A DNA stretch of 64,000 nucleotides from an uncultured Prevotellamassilia sp. Lineage in GTDB: Bacteria > Bacteroidota > Bacteroidia > Bacteroidales > Bacteroidaceae. Numbering within the stretch: the first letter of the stretch is position 1; each line of letters opens with the position of its first letter. Below are positions 26,642-36,137 of this stretch, piece after piece. Made by a program: the position numbers and the translations under genes. Under the pieces are notes generated by a model. It saw nothing but the letters and a program-made list of their open reading frames with translations, made no database searches and was not told where the DNA came from. Where the stretch lies: contig CAKQOG010000010.1 of the NCBI GenBank assembly GCA_934255485.1, positions 1 to 64,000 of the forward strand, given 5' to 3'.

Positions 26642-28069
26642 TTACTTTGTTAATCGCAATTGCAAGGCTTTTTTTGCAAAAAAAGATTTGGTTTCAGACA
26701 ACTTATTGGCAGAAGTTGATACCGAGTTTACATCTAAGTAGCCTACTCCCCAACCATCATCTGTTGTTATAAACAATACATAAGTTTTAGAGTCTGACGT
26801 AACAAATAGGTAGGTATCATCTACACTATTAACCAAGGTATAATTCTTGTCGAGATAGTTATAAAGTTCGTCTCTTGTCACATCTCCTTTTTTGTAATAT
26901 ATGTCTGATTCATAGAGTCCTGTAGTTGAAGATGTAAAGAAATATTCAATGCGACTCTCCTTGCCCATACCTTTGTACTTAATAGAATAAGCTCCACCAT
27001 CAACTGCTTGAGCCTTGCCAGCAGATCCCATCGTCATCGTATATGCCGACATAAAAGACTGCACTGTGCTAACGCTTCCACCCCATGTTTGGTAAACATC
27101 GGGGACAAGTTTTGATGAAGTTCCAATAGCATTTAACCACGAATTTAGACCTTCCAAAGTGCCAACATAATGCGCGGGTACGTTTTCGTCATCAACATAA
27201 TAAAAACCAGTGTAATAGGTCTTGCCAGTTTCGAGTTTCATAGCCCCTTTATTCGCATTGTAATATGTCCAAGTACTGGTGCCTTCGTTCTCTTTCTTCT
27301 GGAACTCAAACTTATAATCTATCTGCGATTCCAACATATAACGTGTGCAACGCTGAGAGGACTCAGAAGCATCAACATCCACTTCGCCGCGAACGTTCAT
27401 GTATCCTTTTCTTGAACCATCATAATAATAGCGTTCGTCTTCAGACAATGAAGGGTTGAGTTTGTATCTATTCAACAAATCGTCGGTAACAAACCCTGCT
27501 TTAACATGGGTAGACTTGCCGAAATTGAAGAAGTACATTTGAAACAAAGAGCCTATGGCCCCTGGTGTTATCGAAAGCATCTTCTCTTCACCATTTATTG
27601 AAACACTTGTAGTGTTTGTTCCAATAACATACGGATAATATACCTCAGCAACATTTTGAGATATAGCCAAATCTTTTAAAGACTTAGTGTTAATCAATGA
27701 CCAAATGCCAGATTTTTTGGTTTTATCACTCACCAATGTCTCAACCGTAACAAGCGTATATTCGCCTTTTGGAAGGTTAAAACTAAAGTTCACAGGGTTA
27801 AATGTAAACTGGCTATTAAAAGCAGAGTCTACAGCAACACCATTCTCGTTGTAAACATAAGTGTAAACACCTATGCCCCACTTCTTTTCGCTCATAATGC
27901 TTGTGATATCCGACTTCATGTTGAACTCATCATAAACATTTTGTGTTTTTATGTTGCATGTGAGCGGAGCCAATTGTCCTGTTGTCTCAATGTCTATCGC
28001 ATCATTGCTGCACGATGCAACGAACATTGACGTTGCAAGGGCAAATATAGAATATACTATCTTTTTCAT
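26642..28069 (-). CDS. Putative lipoprotein, function unknown
   Basis: A 475-residue protein with a lipoprotein signal: MKKIVYSIFALATSMFVASC, with the lipid-attachment Cys at about 20 and SNDAID following. The rest is beta-rich and includes FNLPKGEYTLVTVETL near 95-110, which recalls beta-sandwich domains in surface lipoproteins of this phylum. I cannot assign a family. It is the last gene of the long minus-strand block, 94 bp after the outer-membrane barrel gene, and ends at a clear terminator. It may belong to the same transcription unit as the barrel and the kinase cluster, or be an independent gene. Confidence 0.7.
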   Translation of the reverse strand: MKKIVYSIFALATSMFVASCSNDAIDIETTGQLAPLTCNIKTQNVYDEFNMKSDITSIMSEKKWGIGVYTYVYNENGVAVDSAFNSQFTFNPVNFSFNLPKGEYTLVTVETLVSDKTKKSGIWSLINTKSLKDLAISQNVAEVYYPYVIGTNTTSVSINGEEKMLSITPGAIGSLFQMYFFNFGKSTHVKAGFVTDDLLNRYKLNPSLSEDERYYYDGSRKGYMNVRGEVDVDASESSQRCTRYMLESQIDYKFEFQKKENEGTSTWTYYNANKGAMKLETGKTYYTGFYYVDDENVPAHYVGTLEGLNSWLNAIGTSSKLVPDVYQTWGGSVSTVQSFMSAYTMTMGSAGKAQAVDGGAYSIKYKGMGKESRIEYFFTSSTTGLYESDIYYKKGDVTRDELYNYLDKNYTLVNSVDDTYLFVTSDSKTYVLFITTDDGWGVGYLDVNSVSTSANKLSETKSFFAKKALQLRLTK

Positions 28070-28163
28070 GATATTTGCGTGTGTGTTAAAGCCACATACA
28101 TCCTTGTAATGCTATTAAAACTTACAAGATGAAAATGGCGGTTAATATTATCTTTTTTATGCA

Positions 28164-28898
28164 CTATTTACCCAATCTAAAGAGCCAAGAAACAGATACT
28201 TCAAACGAGTTCATCTTACTTGTAAAGTTCTCTGCTAACTTGCTTGTTCCTACATAGTAACGCGCATTAATATTAAACCCTGATTTGGGTATAGTGTAGC
28301 CCAATCCTACAATAGGACGAACATCCAAGCCCTGCAACTTGCTTCCGTCTGAATCAAAATGATACACCGCTTTTGAAATTGACTCGCTTGGATTATTCAC
28401 CGTGAGTGTCTTGGGCGAAACTCCCAAACTACCAGCAACCGAAACACCAAGTTCTACATATAGTGAGTTCATGGCATTAGACTTTGCCAGTGGGAACAAC
28501 TGCATGTAAATAGGCACTTCAAAGTAGTTTATAGTAAGCGATGCGTTCTCCTTTCCTTTCTCATCAGTCCCTATTGTTTTCACTGTATTTTGCTTATAAA
28601 GCATTTCTAACCCAACACCAAACAAACCTGTTCCACCCTTAGAGTTTTCTGTAGCTTTGCCAAAACGAGCTTTTAAAGCCAAGCCACCAGATAGGCCTAT
28701 GCCGTTTTTATCATACACCTTACCCTCGTCGGGCTGCGACATAGTGGTAAATACAGCTCCAACCTTGGGGCCTAAAAAGAAAGCGTTTTTCTTTTCTTTA
28801 GCGATAGGAGCAAAGTCTTCTCCGTCATCGCTCTGCGCCATTGTAGGCAATGCCAACAACATGCCTACGAGCAAACATAATGTCTTTTTCATAAACAA
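28164..28898 (-). CDS. Outer-membrane beta-barrel protein (PorT-like domain)
   Basis: A 244-residue protein with a signal peptide (MKKTLCLLVGMLLALPTMAQ; the second Met, at 28892, may be the true start). A beta-barrel of the small PorT-like outer-membrane family follows. Alternating-strand segments are typical: FLGPKVGAVFTT, GIGLSGGLALKARF, GLEMLYKQNT, SLYVELGVSVAGSLG, GLDVRPIVGLGYTI, and the terminal strand SVSWLFRLGK. Barrels of this type are scattered widely in Bacteroidota and have diverse roles. It sits 42 bp after the WG-repeat gene, so it is probably co-transcribed with the kinase/FHA cluster and could be its outer-membrane end point. Confidence 0.8.
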   Translation of the reverse strand: MFMKKTLCLLVGMLLALPTMAQSDDGEDFAPIAKEKKNAFFLGPKVGAVFTTMSQPDEGKVYDKNGIGLSGGLALKARFGKATENSKGGTGLFGVGLEMLYKQNTVKTIGTDEKGKENASLTINYFEVPIYMQLFPLAKSNAMNSLYVELGVSVAGSLGVSPKTLTVNNPSESISKAVYHFDSDGSKLQGLDVRPIVGLGYTIPKSGFNINARYYVGTSKLAENFTSKMNSFEVSVSWLFRLGK

Positions 28899-28940
28899 TT
28901 TTATTTAATGGTTAATAATAACTTATTGTTACTTTATGCA

Positions 28941-30344
28941 TTAATGAACACCTTTATACTTACATTCTGATATAAGCTTTCCACAAGTAGTACAGCGTTT
29001 TTCTACTGTTTTCTTATGCTTTGTTGGTTCTGGAGTATTGTGCTTTACGACCTGTGCAGGATGATTTCCATGAAAACTACAAACATCTTTATCTTTACCA
29101 CATGTACCACATTTTTCTTTCTTAGTAAATTGATAATTTATAGCAGTTTCGTAAAGCTTTAGTCCTTCGCCATATACCTCTATCGTATATGTTATTTGGC
29201 TTCCGATAGGCGTGTGAACGATAGAGTAAGTATCATCTGCCGAAGTATAGTCTACCTCGCCCTTGCTACTTTTCACCACCAGTTGTAAGTCTTTATTATC
29301 CCATATTTTAGGCACATTCAACTTGAATTTGCATGTAACAGATTGTCCCGCATAGTAGTTATGGTGCGTTACAAGCGGAACTATCTTAAAACTGCCATCG
29401 CCAATATATCTCAACACACCCTTTTTGCCACGTAATGTTACAACCGACAAATCATCCTCAAAAGCTGAGGCACTTGCAAACTGACAAGCTACTACATCCT
29501 CTCCATTCTGCTTAAAACCATATAAGCCACCCTCTGCATAAGGCTGTAAGCCTTTGGCACCAACATAAGCGTAAATAGGCTTATACGGCACTTTCTTTGA
29601 ACATTTTGTAACCGAACTAAAACGATAAAGATAGTCGAATGAATAATTAGAAGATGATATATGCGCACTCTTACACACACCACGTTTTAATGTATTATAG
29701 GTATACACCTTTCCGTTAGTATCCCAAACATACACTTCGTTTTGATATACATTTGTGCCACCATAAACCTCGCCTACACCATCAAAGAGAAAATGCACGG
29801 GCGTTCCGTCTTTGTCGATAAGCGAATATTTTTTTTTGCTGAATACTGCAGCAAAGCCTTCTGAAAAAGGCTTGATTTTGTCATACTTTCCATCAAAGCC
29901 TACAACAGCATTACCAGCATCATCTATATATCCAAGCTTATTATTCTCATCTGATACAGAAAGTAAGCCATCCGAGTAAAACTTCTGACCATTAAGTGTA
30001 TAATACCGTTTTGAGAATAAATGAAACTCACCATTATCTAATAAGCATCCTACTACTCTCTCTCCATGTTTATCGTTAGTTAATGCAAGAGCCTTGTGCT
30101 CGTAATAATCGCTTAAACGATCGCACTCAATAGGAAGAACTACCCTACCATCTAAAGCTACCAATCCTATTTTGCCGTTTTCAGACACTTGAAATAAGTT
30201 GCTACTAATGCGAACTATATCATTATAAGATGATAGCGGTATCTGCCATACAACAGTCTGTGCACTGATTGGTACAACTGCTATCAAGCATAGTGCGACA
30301 GCAACAAAAAACGAGTATATATTTTTTATTAGCATCATGACCAC
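28941..30344 (-). CDS. WG-repeat protein with C-terminal Cys motifs
   Basis: A 467-residue secreted protein. The signal peptide most likely starts at the fourth residue (MLIKNIYSFFVAVALCLIAV). WG-type beta repeats cover about 45-300: GKIGLVALDGRVVLPIECD, LGYIDDAGNAVV, KYSLIDKDGTPV and LYGFKQNGEDVVACQF. The tail has two related cysteine motifs, CGTCGKDKDVCSFHGNH (about 415-431) and CTTCGKLISECKYKGVH (at the end). These could bind zinc or form disulfides. WG repeats are presumed protein-binding and have no enzymatic activity. It is encoded 13 bp after the second PP2C gene, so it belongs to the kinase cluster. It lies in the periplasm or beyond. Confidence 0.8.
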   Translation of the reverse strand: MVMMLIKNIYSFFVAVALCLIAVVPISAQTVVWQIPLSSYNDIVRISSNLFQVSENGKIGLVALDGRVVLPIECDRLSDYYEHKALALTNDKHGERVVGCLLDNGEFHLFSKRYYTLNGQKFYSDGLLSVSDENNKLGYIDDAGNAVVGFDGKYDKIKPFSEGFAAVFSKKKYSLIDKDGTPVHFLFDGVGEVYGGTNVYQNEVYVWDTNGKVYTYNTLKRGVCKSAHISSSNYSFDYLYRFSSVTKCSKKVPYKPIYAYVGAKGLQPYAEGGLYGFKQNGEDVVACQFASASAFEDDLSVVTLRGKKGVLRYIGDGSFKIVPLVTHHNYYAGQSVTCKFKLNVPKIWDNKDLQLVVKSSKGEVDYTSADDTYSIVHTPIGSQITYTIEVYGEGLKLYETAINYQFTKKEKCGTCGKDKDVCSFHGNHPAQVVKHNTPEPTKHKKTVEKRCTTCGKLISECKYKGVH

Positions 30345-30357
30345 CGTTCTTTATTCG

Positions 30358-31509
30358 TTATTTATCCTTATTCATTTGCTCATTGCTTTCTGTTTCAGCA
30401 GTTTTATATGTACTTACTTTTGTTGTGGATGTATCTTTTGTTATCGGTTTTTGAGAGGCTTTCACACGTTTCAATCTTGTTGAATCACAAAAACTTTTTA
30501 ACGTTGTGTCGTTCATCATTAACGTGTCGGTTCCTATCCCATTGGCTTCATTACCATTTGTATATATCGTTCCAATACGCAAAAAGTCATTGCCACTATT
30601 ATGATTATGTTGTAACTGCGTAGTACCTCCTCCCTGCAATACATACACACCATACAGCCCTAACGCTATAACAAGTGTGAACATCGTTATTACCTGCTTC
30701 CAGCAACTTAGTAAACGATTGCTTAAGCTTTCTTTTAATACAGAACTGCAATCCATTTCAATAATAGCTAACGTGTGGTTGTCATGCTTTCCACCATTAG
30801 CATTACCGATCTCATCAACTTTTGCAGAGAGCAACTGCATGATAGACTTACACTCACCGCGCTCTGTTAGATACTTAAGCAACTGCTTGTGGGGCATACA
30901 CCCCCAAACTCCATCTGTACAAAGTACAAAGCGATCGTTTTTTGTATAAGGTATCTTATCTATATCAGGAACAGTGTTTTTTACGCATCCTAAACCACGA
31001 GTAATCACATTAGATTGTGGCGAAACGCGTGCTTCCTCTTCAGACATCACCTTGCGACCTACGAGTTCTGCTACAAGCGAATGGTCTGTTGTGCGATAAA
31101 GTAAACGCCTACCATGAAATTTATAGCAACGACTATCACCAACATGAGCCACGTATGCTGCTTGTTTGTTGATTAGCAATGCAACAATGGTAGAACCCAT
31201 TCCCATCGTAGCAGAATCGTTCTTCATTATCGTTTCAAGAGCTTCTTGCGCTTTGCTTATAGCCATTCTTAAAGCCGTTTGGCAAGTGGTAGTAGATGTG
31301 CACTCAGCAAGAGCTCTTGCAACCTCAACTTTCACTGTTTTCGAAGCCAGTTTTCCATTAGGTCCACCTCCCATACCATCACAAACAACAAATAAGAAAC
31401 CTAATGGAGTGTCCAAGAAACCAAGGTCATCTTGGTTTTCTTGGCGTCCTCCGCGTAGTGATTCTGCCACACCATGCAGCTGAATATAGTTTGACTTGAT
31501 TAAAAACAT
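30358..31509 (-). CDS. Membrane-anchored PP2C protein phosphatase (second copy)
   Basis: A 383-residue PP2C/PPM phosphatase (about 10-252) followed by a transmembrane helix (about 271-291) and a polar, probably periplasmic, tail of about 90 residues. Metal-binding motifs are intact: GGRQENQDD, VCDGMGGGP (D44), LCTDGVWG (D199) and GKHDNHTLAIIE (D243). The family removes phosphate from Ser/Thr. It should oppose the kinases of the same cluster on the cytoplasmic side. It resembles the phosphatase at 35031-36122 in layout, with the same TM position, so the two arose by duplication or serve different targets. It lies 44 bp after the upstream secreted-protein gene. Confidence 0.92.
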   Translation of the reverse strand: MFLIKSNYIQLHGVAESLRGGRQENQDDLGFLDTPLGFLFVVCDGMGGGPNGKLASKTVKVEVARALAECTSTTTCQTALRMAISKAQEALETIMKNDSATMGMGSTIVALLINKQAAYVAHVGDSRCYKFHGRRLLYRTTDHSLVAELVGRKVMSEEEARVSPQSNVITRGLGCVKNTVPDIDKIPYTKNDRFVLCTDGVWGCMPHKQLLKYLTERGECKSIMQLLSAKVDEIGNANGGKHDNHTLAIIEMDCSSVLKESLSNRLLSCWKQVITMFTLVIALGLYGVYVLQGGGTTQLQHNHNSGNDFLRIGTIYTNGNEANGIGTDTLMMNDTTLKSFCDSTRLKRVKASQKPITKDTSTTKVSTYKTAETESNEQMNKDK

Positions 31510-31553
31510 ATAACAAATTATTTAAAGAGTGGCAGACAAGTTACATCTATATA

Positions 31554-32792
31554 TCACTCTACCTTAAACAGGTAAGCCTTCTTTTCTTTTGCGTTATATA
31601 GTACGTATGTTCCATCTTTCTCTATGGTGTACTCTATGCGCTGTGTATGGTTAGCACTCATGCTTGCTTGTTCGGCATGAAAACGAGTGTTTACGAGTTG
31701 TTTATAGCTAAATCCTACGTTCTTCTTGTCTTTAGTACTTTCGAGTTGTACAAGTTGAAACGGGTTGTTACGCACATCTCCTTTTAAACGATACTCCACA
31801 ACTACTAATATTGATTTCTTTGCTTCTTGCATTTTCAACGTAACAATATTAGTCATATTGTCGAGCCGCAAGGCATCACCATCCTCAACAACTTTTATAG
31901 GAGTAGCCATTTTACGCCCTATCATGACTTCGCCATCATTCAATAGCACGTCGGTCAAAGGTTTGTAACGTTCGTTGCGCTCTTTTCGGGTTTCTAAAAT
32001 GTCTGATACCTTTACACTTTGAATTGTACCATTCTCTTCTTTAATGAGTATAAAGTTCTCTGTATCACTCTTGCCGGTATAGTCTTGCTCTATAATAATG
32101 CCTCGCATTTCAGGACGACTATTCGTTTTCACTACATCCAGCAATTCGCTTTGTTCAAAAATATCTTGGTTAGGATTAACTGGCTTAAATGTGTATTTCA
32201 CCACATCATTAATGCTTAGAGTTTCAATGCCTCCTGTGCGAAGATATAAACTCAAGGTAGAATCTGTTTCTTCAGCATATTGCCCTTCGCATAAAGAACC
32301 ATTTTTAAGTTGATAAATACGATCTATACCCGAAAGAAGATCTTTCGATCTTTTTTCTCCCCTTATTGCACTTACTTGTGGCCACTCAATAGTGTGCGTT
32401 GTTGGAACGAGGTCTACGTATTTTATATGAACACCACGTTCAACAATTCTCACCTTATAAGCATTTTTTCCGTTCTTAAAATGCACATCGGCCAACGATA
32501 GCGTTCGATGCCCTTTCACGCCCTTAAAAGCGTCGTTTTCCTCTGCCCACTTTATCCATTTAGCATCTAGTGAGTTCTCATTATAAGCTTGTTCGTTTAC
32601 GATAGTTGCTTCTTTTCCACTAACACTTATAAGAGCCTCATCTGCCATTACCACAAGCTTACCATCTGTATTCTGCTTTTGTATATAGCCACTCAACACA
32701 GACCCATCTTTTAAATACACACGCTGCACTTTAACAGCTTGAACTGCTACCATGAACATAGCACTCAAGCACATAACAATATACCGTTTCAT
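31554..32792 (-). CDS. Secreted protein with LKDGS-type repeats, function unknown
   Basis: A 412-residue protein with a signal peptide (about 1-19, MKRYIVMCLSAMFMVAVQA). It contains three spaced beta motifs of similar form: VYLKDGSVLSGYIQK (about 25-39), IYQLKNGSLCEGQYAE (about 160-175) and VLLNDGEVMIGRK (about 283-295). This suggests repeats of a small barrel-like fold. I do not recognise a family and see no catalytic motif. Only 3 bp separate it from the FHA-protease gene, so the two are tightly coupled. As a periplasmic protein it is a candidate substrate, inhibitor or partner of the protease domain. That is inference. Confidence 0.72.
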   Translation of the reverse strand: MKRYIVMCLSAMFMVAVQAVKVQRVYLKDGSVLSGYIQKQNTDGKLVVMADEALISVSGKEATIVNEQAYNENSLDAKWIKWAEENDAFKGVKGHRTLSLADVHFKNGKNAYKVRIVERGVHIKYVDLVPTTHTIEWPQVSAIRGEKRSKDLLSGIDRIYQLKNGSLCEGQYAEETDSTLSLYLRTGGIETLSINDVVKYTFKPVNPNQDIFEQSELLDVVKTNSRPEMRGIIIEQDYTGKSDTENFILIKEENGTIQSVKVSDILETRKERNERYKPLTDVLLNDGEVMIGRKMATPIKVVEDGDALRLDNMTNIVTLKMQEAKKSILVVVEYRLKGDVRNNPFQLVQLESTKDKKNVGFSYKQLVNTRFHAEQASMSANHTQRIEYTIEKDGTYVLYNAKEKKAYLFKVE

Positions 32793-32795
32793 AGC

Positions 32796-34310
32796 TTATT
32801 CTTCATTATTTTCATGAGGGTTCTCAATAAGTTCTTTAATATATTGAGCTTTAATTGCCTCAGTAAAGTTTTCTTTCTCTATTCCTGCATGAAGCACACC
32901 TATTAACATACCATTTTCATTGAAAACAGGCGAACCACTTGCACCACCAGCCGATACTGCATCAAACCTAAAAGCATATTGTTCGCTTACTTGGCTTATA
33001 TGTCCCATGTGACAAAACACTTGTATGCCTTTCTCAGACTTTTGATCTTGCAACGTAATACCATGAGGAAAACCTATCGTAAAAATATTTTTTCCTACTT
33101 TCAAAGCATTATCAGACACATCCATTGAGTCCTTTATATTCACATAAGTTGTTTTCTTATTAGGCAGTTCCATCTTCTCGCTTTGGATAAGAGCTACATC
33201 TTTTTTGATGTCATTACCAGCCGATATTATTTTGCAATTCACAGCATTTTCTTTTGAAAAGAATTTACCTTGTGGAATAAGCAAAATGCCATCACTTACG
33301 CCTTTAATCTTAATTTGCGATGTATAAGCAGACAAGCCTTGAGGATACGTACCGCTAAGTGCATTTACAATAGCTTGAGTTTCTGCTCTTTGAGCAAAGC
33401 AACGACGATAAAAGTTCTCAACCATTTCTAAGTTCTTATCAAAAAGCCATGGCTTTGCCAAATGAAGGTTTGTTATTACCTGCCCATCTTCTGATACAAA
33501 GAAGCCAGTACCCTCGTAGGTGAGTTTGCCATTTACGATAAAACCAACGCTTTCATCGAATGCAAATTTGGTTGGTAAGCCCATTTTTTCTAAATCCTCA
33601 AGCGGAAATCCACCTGCATCAACCTCATAATGGTATTGTCCGATAAGATACACTACCGAAGAGCTATATCTCTCATTGATAGCCTCTGTATCAAATACTT
33701 TGTCCTTTTTTGAAAATAGTTTCATTGCACCAAAACCAATGCCAAAGATTATGATGAGCGATGCTGCTATACCAACAACATACCGCCACATGCTGCTTGG
33801 CCAAGGCAAGCGTGATAAATCAACAGGCACACCGCCACACACAACAACGCTATTTTTTTTAATACGATAAGGTGAGTTAGATGGTATTTTCGTTCCGTTT
33901 ACAGTTGTTCCATTTTTGCTATGATCTATAAGATATATCTTGCCATCTTTAGCTTTCTTTATCGTAGCATGATAGCGGCTTACAGTAGCACCAGACACTT
34001 GAAAATCATTGTTGAAATGGCTACCTATTCCGTATACACCCACATACTGAGAGTTATCTTCGGGCTTTGGCACTTGACTCCATTGCAACTCTACATCGGC
34101 AAAACGTATAGCATCGCCAGGGCGCACACTTACTGGTTTTCCGGGTTCTATACGTTGGTTCATAATAAATGTTCCATTGCTACTCCCTTTGTCCTCTAAT
34201 GTGATATCACCATTATTAAGCAATGTCATCTCTGCATGCACAGAACTCACTCTATCGCTATGCAACACAATGTCACAATTTGCGCTTCGTCCTATTTTTA
34301 GAAGTCTCAT
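32796..34310 (-). CDS. FHA-FHA-TM-trypsin-like serine protease
   Basis: A 504-residue membrane protein with an unusual layout. Two FHA domains lie at the N-terminus: about 1-75 (KIGRSANCDIVL, SSVHAEM, GSSNGTFI) and about 92-160 (YGIGSHFNNDFQV, VSRYHATI, HSKNGTTVNG). A transmembrane helix (about 176-198) follows, and then a chymotrypsin/HtrA-like protease domain (about 215-485). The likely catalytic triad is H283 (VITNLHLAKPW), D371 (KKDVALIQSE) and S458 (GGASGSPVF). The FHA part would be cytoplasmic and would read phosphothreonine, while the protease would be periplasmic. There is no PDZ domain. It could pass a phosphorylation signal to the envelope. Confidence 0.88.
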   Translation of the reverse strand: MRLLKIGRSANCDIVLHSDRVSSVHAEMTLLNNGDITLEDKGSSNGTFIMNQRIEPGKPVSVRPGDAIRFADVELQWSQVPKPEDNSQYVGVYGIGSHFNNDFQVSGATVSRYHATIKKAKDGKIYLIDHSKNGTTVNGTKIPSNSPYRIKKNSVVVCGGVPVDLSRLPWPSSMWRYVVGIAASLIIIFGIGFGAMKLFSKKDKVFDTEAINERYSSSVVYLIGQYHYEVDAGGFPLEDLEKMGLPTKFAFDESVGFIVNGKLTYEGTGFFVSEDGQVITNLHLAKPWLFDKNLEMVENFYRRCFAQRAETQAIVNALSGTYPQGLSAYTSQIKIKGVSDGILLIPQGKFFSKENAVNCKIISAGNDIKKDVALIQSEKMELPNKKTTYVNIKDSMDVSDNALKVGKNIFTIGFPHGITLQDQKSEKGIQVFCHMGHISQVSEQYAFRFDAVSAGGASGSPVFNENGMLIGVLHAGIEKENFTEAIKAQYIKELIENPHENNEE

Positions 34311-34374
34311 GATAGTAATCTATTAAGGTTATACTTATTTTCAAACAGTTTTTCTCTTTGCAACAGTGCTGCTC

Positions 34375-35016
34375 TTAAGAGCGCAATCGCTTAGGAGATT
34401 TAACCTCTTCTTTTTGCTTTTTGTCGGTTTTTGAAGCATCCTTTTCAGGCTTAGCTACAGATTTTTTTCTTTTATTATTTTCTGCATCACCATCATTTTT
34501 TTTGGTGTTTTTTGACGATGATGGTGTGGTTGTTGCTTTCTTATCAGACTTTTTTTGTTTGGGATGAGCCTTTGCCTTAGAGGTTGAATCAGCCTTCGTT
34601 TTCGTTTTTACATTAACCGAATCATTCTTTACAGAATCAGTATCAACCTTTGTAACTACGCTTTTTTCATCCCCACCGCCTAAGCTATTATAAGTAAATA
34701 CAGCACCTATAGCCACAAACAAAGCCACGATAGCTACCACTACATAATGTAGCGGGGTATAAGACTTTGGCACTAAGCTCCAATCAAGGCGCGCTACGTG
34801 GGCAAACGATATATTGTCCTTACGAGTTACAGGAACTGGCACATTGGGTGAAATGCGTATGCCATTCACGTAAGTACCATTATGACTTTGGTCTACAATT
34901 GTCATTTTTCCCGATGGCGACACATTCAGCACGGCATGTCGTCTGCTAATCACATCGGTGCTATCGTTTATAACAATGTCGCATCCAGTTTCTCTACCTA
35001 TTGAATATACTTTCAT
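34375..35016 (-). CDS. FHA-TM protein with lysine/threonine-rich tail
   Basis: A 213-residue protein. An FHA domain (about 1-82) has SIGRETGCDIVI, ISRRHAVL (S24-H27) and SHNGTYVNG. A transmembrane helix (about 90-110) follows, then a low-complexity tail (about 118-213) rich in Lys, Ser, Thr and Asp. The tail is predicted to be periplasmic; it might bind an anionic polymer such as peptidoglycan or LPS, but this is inference. The FHA residues needed for phosphothreonine binding (Arg of GR, Ser of SRRH, Asn of NG) are present. It lies 14 bp after the first PP2C gene and 64 bp before the FHA-protease gene. Confidence 0.86.
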   Translation of the reverse strand: MKVYSIGRETGCDIVINDSTDVISRRHAVLNVSPSGKMTIVDQSHNGTYVNGIRISPNVPVPVTRKDNISFAHVARLDWSLVPKSYTPLHYVVVAIVALFVAIGAVFTYNSLGGGDEKSVVTKVDTDSVKNDSVNVKTKTKADSTSKAKAHPKQKKSDKKATTTPSSSKNTKKNDGDAENNKRKKSVAKPEKDASKTDKKQKEEVKSPKRLRS

Positions 35017-35030
35017 GATGTATTAGATAA

Positions 35031-36122
35031 TTAATGTTTTACAGAAGTTTTTTCCTTTTTTGTAGGCGTATTTGTCTTATTTGATAATGAGTTCTTAGCA
35101 CTTACTTGCTCCCCACATGTCTCATTAAGTTCTTGCTTAAGATGCTTTATGCTATCAGCCCGTTGTTCGGCAAGAATCTTCCACTGTAACTCACTTTTAG
35201 TCATCGTAGTATTATCATTTTTACCCGCATGAACATACAAAGCAACATTCAACACTACGCTCAATATAAGTGCTGCCATCAGCGACAAAAAAGCCATTTT
35301 TACATTTTTAGACATGGTTGGTTTCAATTTTGAATTAATGTTAGTTTCTACTATTGCTAAGGTAAGATTATCATGTCCTCCCCCCGTAGTTCTGCCTATA
35401 TTGTCTGTAGTAGTAGCTATGTTGTCTACAACCACTCCCAATTTCATCTTACGATTTGAAGCCAACTTCAGCAATTGTTGTTCGGGCATTGAGCCGTGCA
35501 CACCATCTGTGCAAAGCATAAAGCGATCGTATTTTTCGTAAGGGAGTTCTTTTAGTTCTACCTCAACATCGGGCCTAATGCCCAAGGCTCGAGTTATAAC
35601 ATTAGACTGTGCACTCAAGCGAGCTTGTTCCTCTGTTATTACGCCTTGTGCTACCATTTCGAACACCATTGAGTGGTCGAAAGTGCGAAATATCTTTCTG
35701 GCACCTCTAAGTTGGTACACGCGGCTATCGCCCACGTGAGCTACAATTGCCGACTGTTCCGAAACAAGCAATACGGTAGCAGTAGACCCCATTCCCCTTA
35801 GACTTGGGTTATCGTTTCCTGCCTCTATAATAGCCATATTTGCACGCCGAATAGCCTTTATGATAATATTTGCAGTTGTTTCGTCACTACTTGCTTCTTT
35901 TATACCATTAATAATCTCGTTTACTGCAATGGCTGATGCTGTTTTACCTCCAGGACCGCCCCCCATGCCATCGCATACAGTAACAAGATAACCAAACTTT
36001 GTGTCAGCCCATCCATAAGAGTCTTGGTTTTCAGGGCGTCCGCCAATGCGCGATTCTGCAAAGGCTTTTAGTTTACTCTCATGTTCTGAATTTATCTTCT
36101 GTAGTTCCATGATATTATTCAT
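35031..36122 (-). CDS. Membrane-anchored PP2C protein phosphatase (first copy)
   Basis: A 363-residue protein with a PP2C domain (about 18-262), a transmembrane helix (about 277-297) and a charged tail. Motifs are intact: GGRPENQDSYG, VCDGMGGGPGGK (D51), HVGDSRVYQL, LCTDGVHG (D206) and GGGHDNLTLAIVE (D251). It lies 15 bp after the second kinase gene, as expected for an opposing kinase/phosphatase pair. The start is at 36122 or at the next ATG (36110), with little difference to the product. It should act on phosphothreonine in the FHA proteins, kinases or both. Confidence 0.93.
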   Translation of the reverse strand: MNNIMELQKINSEHESKLKAFAESRIGGRPENQDSYGWADTKFGYLVTVCDGMGGGPGGKTASAIAVNEIINGIKEASSDETTANIIIKAIRRANMAIIEAGNDNPSLRGMGSTATVLLVSEQSAIVAHVGDSRVYQLRGARKIFRTFDHSMVFEMVAQGVITEEQARLSAQSNVITRALGIRPDVEVELKELPYEKYDRFMLCTDGVHGSMPEQQLLKLASNRKMKLGVVVDNIATTTDNIGRTTGGGHDNLTLAIVETNINSKLKPTMSKNVKMAFLSLMAALILSVVLNVALYVHAGKNDNTTMTKSELQWKILAEQRADSIKHLKQELNETCGEQVSAKNSLSNKTNTPTKKEKTSVKH

Positions 36123-36137
36123 TTAAAGAGTTGCACC

